A stretch of DNA of 64,000 nt, taken from contig CM067062.1 of the NCBI GenBank assembly GCA_033980235.1, forward strand, positions 19,955,203-20,019,202, given 5' to 3'. The translations under genes and the position numbers were made by a program. The notes below the pieces were generated by a model, which did not search any database, was not told the origin of the DNA, and saw nothing but the letters and a program-made list of their open reading frames with translations. Positions within the stretch are counted from its first letter, which is position 1. Every line of letters begins with the position of its first letter. Positions 57,513 to 64,000 of the stretch are shown here, one piece after another. The stretch comes from Diadema setosum. Its lineage: Eukaryota; Echinodermata; Echinoidea; Diadematoida; Diadematidae.

Positions 57513-58682
57513 TTATACCCCTGCCAAACAACATTTCATAAGCTTTGGTCAAAACAACATTTGATAAGCTTTGGTCAAAAAACTGAGGAAGTAGTTAAAT
57601 CCGCAAGATCTTTCCTTGATCTTCTGCCATTAATATGCCGTTACCATGGCAACGTACTTTCGGGTACTGTCGAAAAATGCGTCTTGCACATCTACAACCA
57701 AAGGCACACATCTGTACCAAGTTTCATGGAAATTGGGCAAAAACTGAGGAAGTAGTTTGCAACACAAAATTTTCCATCATTTTGGCTCATAATATGTGAG
57801 CTGTTACCATGGCAACATACTTTTTGTCACTGTCAAGAAATGTGTCATGCTGACCTGTATCCTAAGACAAACATTCAATATGAATTCCATGAGAATTGGA
57901 AGAACACTGATGAAGCAGTTTTGCCATGAAGCATTTTGCCCTATATTTTACCAATAACATGCCGTTACCATGGCAACGCACTTTTTGCCACTGCGGAAAT
58001 ATGTGTCTTGCACATTAACATATTCAGATGAACACCTGTACCTAATTTCATAAAAACTGATCAAAAACTGTGGGAGGAGTTCGCGACGCAAGATTTGTAC
58101 CCATTTTTGCCCATAATATGCCGTTACCATGGCAACATACTTTTGGGTACTGTCACAAAATACGTCTTGCACATCTACAACCCAAGGCACACATCTGTGC
58201 CAAGTTTTATGGGAATCGGTTGAAAACTGAGGAAGTAGTTCGCGACGCAAGATTTGTACCCATTTTTGCCCATAATATGCCGTTACCATGGCAACGTACT
58301 TTTGGGTACTGTCAAAAAATACGTCTTGCACATCTACAATCCAAGGCACACATCTGTGCCAAGTTTTATGGGAATCGGTTGAAAACTGAGGAAGTAGTTC
58401 GCGACGCAAGATTTGTACCCATTTTTGCCCATAATATGCCGTTACCATGGCAACGTACTTTTGGGTACTGTCAAAAAATACGTCTTGCACATCTACAACC
58501 CAAGGCACACATCTGTGCCAAGTTTTATGGGAATCGGTTGAAAACTGAGGAAGTAGTTCGCGACGCAAGATTTGCAACGGACCGACCGCCCGACCGACCG
58601 CCCGACCGCCCGACCGCCCGACCGCCCGACCGTACGCTGATTCCTATATACCCCCTTCAAACTTCGTTTGGCGGGGGTATAA
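57513..58682. repeat. Tandem-repeat element with inverted ends (about 1.17 kb)
   Basis: At least six tandem units are marked by GTTACCATGGCAAC-type sequence. The marker recurs at about 57637, 57799, 57961, 58120, 58279 and 58438, so units are 162, 162, 159, 159 and 159 bp. The last three are nearly identical. The array is followed by (CCGACCGC)n at about 58581-58632. The whole is bounded by TTATACCCCTGCCAAAC (57513-57529) and its near complement GTTTGGCGGGGGTATAA (58666-58682), and the right end also forms a local hairpin. Because the period is a multiple of three, long frames run through on both strands. These are not taken as genes. Confidence 0.85.
58581..58632. repeat. (CCGACCGC)n simple repeat
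   Basis: GC-rich tandem octamer/tetramer array at the right side of the tandem-repeat element. Confidence 0.9.
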
Positions 58683-58999
58683 CAAGCAAATGGCTAGAAG
58701 TTAATGACAGAGGAAGAATAACAGCTTTGATGACATGTGCCAATATTCCACGACAGGTATTGACAATTTATCAGAGGATTCCATGGGCTAAACACACCCT
58801 GTCCTTATCAAATCTACTATGCATGTGTAGCAAGGTCTACACCCAGTCAACCCTTTGAGATCAATCTTTTCGTCATCCAAACCACCAGTCATGCAATTCA
58901 CAAATCCAAATCCAAGAATCAAGGCAGACATTGCTGCATCCCATTGCTGATCCTCAATAATGTTCTCAAGAAAGTAGTTTTTGCTGTAGTGGGTGCCAT

Positions 59000-61900
59000 C
59001 TACTTTTTCTTGCCCTTGCTGGACGTCCGCCCCTTGCCGCTGCCAGGGGCATCGGCCAGGGATAGCTTCTTCTGGAGGGACTCATTGTTTTGCTGGATCT
59101 GGTCTGACAGGGAGATGCGGAGCTTGGAGAGCTCTTCGTTCAGCTGTGCTGTGATCAACTTTCGAAGCTCTTTGGTGGTCTCTGACTCTTCCTCTGCAAA
59201 TTGAAAAACAAACAAACAAAAGAATGAGATTAAGCTTTTTCACAATCATTTCATTTTGTAGATGGGCTAATGTTCAGTTCAGTAGAAAAAAAAAAATAAT
59301 TGAAGGAGTTAGCCTTTACTTCAAATTTTGGCATTTCACATTTGAATCTTGCTTCTCTTTACATTATATGCCAACTATGTACACAAAGACAAACCTCCAA
59401 GCACTGAGTCATTGCTACATCAAAAAGACTTGCTTGATAACTTTTCACTGCTCTAGCAATAGTAATTATGATGAGGATTACCATTATCATCTTTGTCAAT
59501 ACTATCATCACCATTATCATCATCATCATCATCATAGGGACAAGGATGAACTGGTACGGATGGAGAGTACTAGTGGGGAGACACTTCAATGATAGTCATA
59601 CCTTCAGGGGATGGTGCCTTCTCTGGATCCCCTCCCTCTGTAACAGGCTGTTCCTGGTCTTGTTGTACACCCCCTTCTGTTTCTTCCGCAATCAAATTGA
59701 GCTCTTCCTCTATGAAAAGAAGAAAGACAGAGTATGCATGTACAATGTGTACTGGCATTGAGACAGTAACACCTACATACTGCACAAAGCTTTTGTCACA
59801 AGTCTTACAATTAAGATTTGAACCAAACCAGTTGAGCAATTTAACTAAACAGTATTAGAACAGACTACTAGTATTTCAATGCCTTTGGCAGTCTATGGAA
59901 AAAAAAAAGAGAACAGAGAAATTTAGAGATTTTGCAAACTGAAGGAATGCTATGGTGAGAGTCTCTACATTATGTGGCAATATTCAAGTGGCCACATATG
60001 CATGCCATCACTGTATGTAGGCAGGTTTGGAAGTCTGTACCTTGTGCCTGGGGCTCTTCCTCTGGCATCCCATCGTAGGTCATGGAGAGGTCAAGTCGCA
60101 CCAGTGGTGTGAAGACGTATTTGTACAGCTTGAAGTGACGAAAGTATGTGTTCACCACATAGTCAATGATCAGCCGAACATGCTCATGTGTGAAAATGTT
60201 CACACTCCAAGGTGGTCTCTGTTTATTGAAGAAGTAACAGTTGGTATGTTTTTGAAAAGTGGTGAAAACATTGCACATCTGTTGTAATCTTGTACAAACA
60301 TTGACCTGTACACAAGATAATCAGACAATCAAACCACTATCATAAGTATTGTAAACTTTGCACTGAAGATTAAATAATGGCATCCACATACTCTAGGAAG
60401 AACTCAATTCATAAATATAATTTTAGAGTGCTGCTATCATCTTTGGAGAGTAAGATTGTCCCATCAGTAGACACAACTTTTCAATGTAATTTGTACCCAT
60501 TCATTCTTAGAGTGTATATCCCCTTAATTTCCTACATCATATGTAAGCATATGGGGTTGTCTGATATGGTATTGGTAAATATGTGAATCACAGGATACAT
60601 TGACGACTTACCAGCACAGCATGGCATAGCACCAGTTCCCTGAAATAGTCGTAACATTGCTCCACATTGCCGAATGGAGTTTCTGCAAGATAAGTGATAT
60701 TCAATCATTTAAAAGAAAAATTTATTTGCAAACCAACCATGTAGTACTCAAAGGGCAATTCTAATCCATGTCGGCTTTAATAAATAGAGTAAATTGAAGC
60801 ACGCAAAATGAAGAAAAAAAAAATCATCAAATTAGGGCATCAACAAAGTTGCAGAATTGTTGACAAATGTCACCATAAAAGAGTGATATTAATTGCAACC
60901 ATTATATTCAAATCAGATGGGTGATGATGTTATCCCCTCACATCTCTCCCACAAGTCTGCATAAAACTCTTCACTAAATTTCCTTTAAAAAAAAAAAAAA
61001 TCACAAAGTAAAACTGGTGTCCTTCACATCATATTGCTATGAAGAAATAATGTACGTGTATATGTGATGACTGTTCAAGGCGAAGGGGATGTAAATAATC
61101 AATCATTGACCAAAAGCTTACACTGTAACCAATGGGAGAGCTGTGAGGTTGAAGTACCATTATATCTCTATTTTAGACGACACTAGAGGTGTAAACCTTG
61201 TTTTATGTGGCAAAATAGCCAAATACATGTATAGGTTTGTTAAACCAATCAAAGGCGAACATGGAACACACATCATTACACTTTTGTAATAAATCAGTAT
61301 GAGCAAGTAACTGAGTTACCTTGGTATGTCACAAGATTGACTTTAATAGCAGCACTCACCTACACAAACCATGTGAGTTTTCTTCACAATGGAAAAGAAC
61401 GCAGATAGCTGCTCTTTGGAGAAGTTGTGGTTGAGTGCATGCTGTGTGGCGTAGAAGTACAAGTCCAGCAAGGCAGCTGACCGAGGGTTTTCTTTGTAGT
61501 CGCTCAGACTGAAGTGATTAGCTAGGATGCTAGAAACAAACAGATACAGAACATTGTCAAAAGAGTCATCTTCTTGGCTCAGCTACTACTAAAGCTACTT
61601 TGTTTTGGCCATGTCATTCACTGCCAGATACACTGCTGAAACAATTTTCTTCTGTGATGGAAGCAATAAGATTTTGTGGAGAAAGTGATTACAGTATAGA
61701 TGTTTAACTTTTTGTCACTGAAATACAAACTTAATAAGTTGAGTTATGTGAGTGCTTGTCTAACATATCATACATCCAGACAAAATTTCTTCAAACAAAT
61801 GCAAAAAGAAAAAAAGAATCAGATAGTTAGCAAGAAGCACAAGCAAAACCATTGTTCTCATATAGTTGGGAACAGAGATCTCCACTGAAAACATGCAGAC

Positions 61901-63522
61901 CATTTTTTTTTTCATTAAATACAAGTAAATGACGATGCCATAATGTTCCTCTAAATGCTAGTAGTACTATGAGCATCTCAAAGAACTGAACACCAAGCAC
62001 ACTCAATGTAAATGTAATATGAAGGTAATGACAACAAGTATACTGTAGGTAAATTTAGAAGATTTACCATTTCCTTGATTTGTTATTGTACTGGGAAATT
62101 TTTATCTTAAAAGCATGATGATTTCTAGCTGATAATTAACTGCAAGTAAAAAAGAAGATCGAGCATATTTTTTGTTGTTGTTGTTGACAAGACAACATAA
62201 CTCTGCAAAGCCTGTCGTGTATGTATTACAGTCACAATTTCTGTTGAGGCAGACACCAATCTCAGTGGAAGAATTTATGTTTGCAATCTGACAAATGTGA
62301 GAAATTCTTACGTCTTGACTTCTTCCATGCTGGCAGCTTCCTTGATCTCCTCTGATTTGTGGACATCCAAATCCGCCCTGTCAATCAAAGCACAAAGTTT
62401 TAGGAAATGAATATCCTGACCTATGTTCTGCGAATTAATCAGATATTCTGTACCACTACCAGAGATGACTGCAAAATTACTGACAGGTCAGAGGCTGGCT
62501 AGGCTTACTTTATTTGAACCATTAATCTTGTGGATGTGGAGACAGTCAATAATCCATTGATGAACATGTACACGATGTATATCATCGACATCAAGAAGTC
62601 ACAAGAAAGGAGACAACATTTTAGTATTGTATTATTACTGAAGTATTAATCTGCATACTGGCTCTGAAAATTGCCCACACACACACACACCCATGCAAAA
62701 ACAATCACCTTTTTATGAGATGGTTCAACTGGGGATATGATGGTTTGCTTAAGGTAATTGGGCATATTCCTTTATTTGTTTCTGAAACTTTATTCTAATT
62801 CTTTATTCCAATAAAATGATTAATTGAAATTGAACACCATCAGAAAATAATATCCAAATCATGTTTAGCAGGTAAAAAATTTAAGCTTCACGAGGTGTAT
62901 AGGTGCATAGACAAGAAAGATTTGTATTACATTTTAGAAATTCCCCAATTGAATAGTGTGAAGTACTAGTTGCCAACATGCAGGCACTAGATATGCAAGA
63001 CAGACGGGTGCATCATATACCCTGAAGGTGCCGCAGGCGCAAGGGCCTTACGAGGGCACTTTTTCATTTGTTGTAAATCTTCTGAACAAATGGGCATATC
63101 AATATGCCTGGTGTGAAATATATGTCCAGTTGCCTGACGAGACATGTGAAAATATCCCAATTCAAGCATCTCACAAGAACAGGGTAAACACACAAACATG
63201 CATTACAAAAACAAACAAGCTAAACTTACATCTGTAACAATTTAACAACTCTTGTGTAGCGTTAGATATTATCAGACATATAGAGGTCTAGATATCTTTA
63301 ATAAAAATCACCACCACCACAACAACCATAACAACAACAACAACCACAACAACAACCACAATAACAACAACAACAACAACGACCAACAACAACAACAACT
63401 TACAGTAGGTGCCTACCGATAGTATAGGTCTACATAATGATAATATTAAACAGTAATAGTTTTCCTTCATAGCAATCATATGAAACTCACCAAAGACAAA
63501 TCTTTGCCTTGTGATCTCTGGG
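59000..63522 (-). CDS. CFAP119: Cilia- and flagella-associated protein 119 (CCDC189), 5' end missing
   Basis: Seven minus-strand GT-AG exons join in frame: 63522-63491, 62377-62312, 61529-61360, 60682-60612, 60218-60041, 59709-59602 and 59193-59000 (stop TAG). They give 819 nt, 272 aa including the domain of the flagellar C1a-32 (CLAMP) family. Diagnostic blocks are AKICLWADLD, ALLDLYFYATQHALNHNFS, SAFFSIVKKTHMVC, ETPFGNVEQCYDYFRELVLC and VVNTYFRHFKLYKYVFTPLV. The protein belongs to the ciliary axoneme (central apparatus C1a projection in algae; sperm flagella in mammals). The C-terminal part is an acidic Glu-rich linker, a coiled-coil-like helix (LRKLITAQLNEELSKLRISL) and a basic GRTSSKGKKK end. 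The first exon listed begins in phase 0 and at least one upstream exon, with the start codon, was not identified and may lie beyond 64,000. The gene is convergent with RAD51C. Confidence 0.85.
59505..59536. repeat. (ATC)n microsatellite
   Basis: Triplet repeat in a CFAP119 intron. It generates spurious His-, Ile- and Met-rich ORFs. Confidence 0.85.
63308..63400. repeat. (CAA/CCA)n microsatellite
   Basis: An interrupted CAA triplet tract in a CFAP119 intron, source of the poly-Val frame on the minus strand. Confidence 0.9.
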
Positions 63523-64000
63523 CTATTGTTAAAAAGTGGAAAAGTGGAAGAAAATGAAAGAGAATTAATGTCATCACAATATCTTCATTATAAAAAATGG
63601 CATTTCAATCATATTTCTATAGAGTCTAGGTCCTCCCATCAACTCATTTCCACACATAACCCCCCCCCCCCATACTTAAAAAAAAAAAATCTAGACCCTA
63701 GGTTGTTGTAATGTTGTTATTTTTATTTTTAAGGCGCATGTCATTCAATCGTGTAGGTAGACATCTATGCCTATTAAGGTTATATATAGGCCTATATAGA
63801 TCTAATCTTGTTTTCATTAAAAAAAAAAAACAAATTCAAATCAAAAAGGGAGAATAAAAAACCACACACACACACGCTGCATTATTGCCTTTATAGATCC
63901 AAACTACAGTCTTGTCTGTTTATCAAATTTGTAAACGAAGCAGACAGCGCAGCGGCGCCTTGCTTGGCCCAACCCTTGGCCTTGCGGCTTGGTGTTGGCC
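63523..64000. other. Upstream part of CFAP119, no exon resolved
   Basis: Contains C, A and CA runs. The last 60 bases are GC-richer and might hold the 5' UTR or first exon of CFAP119 on the minus strand, but no start codon in a compatible frame and donor could be supported. Confidence 0.3.

Noticed and set aside
57637..58580. CRISPR-like repeat array
   Set aside because: Units are about 160 bp with no unique spacers. The whole unit is repeated, and the context is eukaryotic.
57948..58858. Long ORFs (262 codons plus strand, 209 codons minus strand) with internal repeats
   Set aside because: They arise from tandem units whose length is a multiple of three. Both strands stay open equally, and there is no recognised domain or splice structure, so I treat this as a repeat and only flag it as a finding.
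62987..63237. Additional CFAP119 exon in the 62987-63237 region
   Set aside because: No frame with matching splice phases to the exons at 62312-62377 and 63491-63522, which already join in frame with each other.

Overview
The window looks like nuclear DNA of a marine invertebrate deuterostome, most likely an echinoderm such as a sea urchin. The evidence is four metazoan genes with short exons and GT-AG introns of a few hundred to a few thousand bases, AT-rich intergenic DNA, TTAGGG-like interstitial repeats, a tRNA-derived SINE, and a dense load of small inverted-repeat (MITE-like) elements. The species assignment is inference; the genes are read directly from spliced translations.

Layout. 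(1) 2156-6312, plus strand: the 3' exons of a WSCD-family sulfotransferase, with the start upstream of the window or not found. (2) 6.3-18.9 kb: gene-poor DNA with decayed DNA-transposon copies, a 174-bp tandem duplication, a 2-kb-spaced diverged duplication and one orphan 65-codon ORF. (3) 18930-27116 and 38032-46218: two copies of one 8,187-bp transposon in opposite orientation, identical wherever compared. Each has about 0.25-0.29 kb terminal inverted repeats and its own perfect 9-bp target-site duplication. (4) Between them, 27331-34887 plus strand: a complete ARPC3 gene (176 aa, six coding exons), followed by a minus-strand tRNA-Ala(TGC) gene at 37798-37869. (5) 47069-55560, plus strand: a complete RAD51C gene (429 aa, nine coding exons), behind a GC-rich region with fold-back and telomere-like repeats. 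(6) 57513-58682: a tandem-repeat element lying between RAD51C and the convergent gene. (7) 59000-63522, minus strand: CFAP119/CCDC189, an axonemal gene whose 5' end lies outside the readable exons.

The genes are ordinary housekeeping or ciliary genes (actin nucleation, homologous recombination, glycan sulfation, cilia) and do not form a pathway. The notable item is the pair of giant, apparently very young, Mutator-like (MULE-type) non-autonomous elements. One landed 214 bp before the ARPC3 start codon. The other landed between the 5' ends of the tRNA-Ala gene (162 bp) and RAD51C (850 bp). They carry an internal array of roughly 184-bp repeats full of TGACGTCA (CRE-like) palindromes, together with nested older repeats. 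No transposase or other convincing protein is encoded in them.
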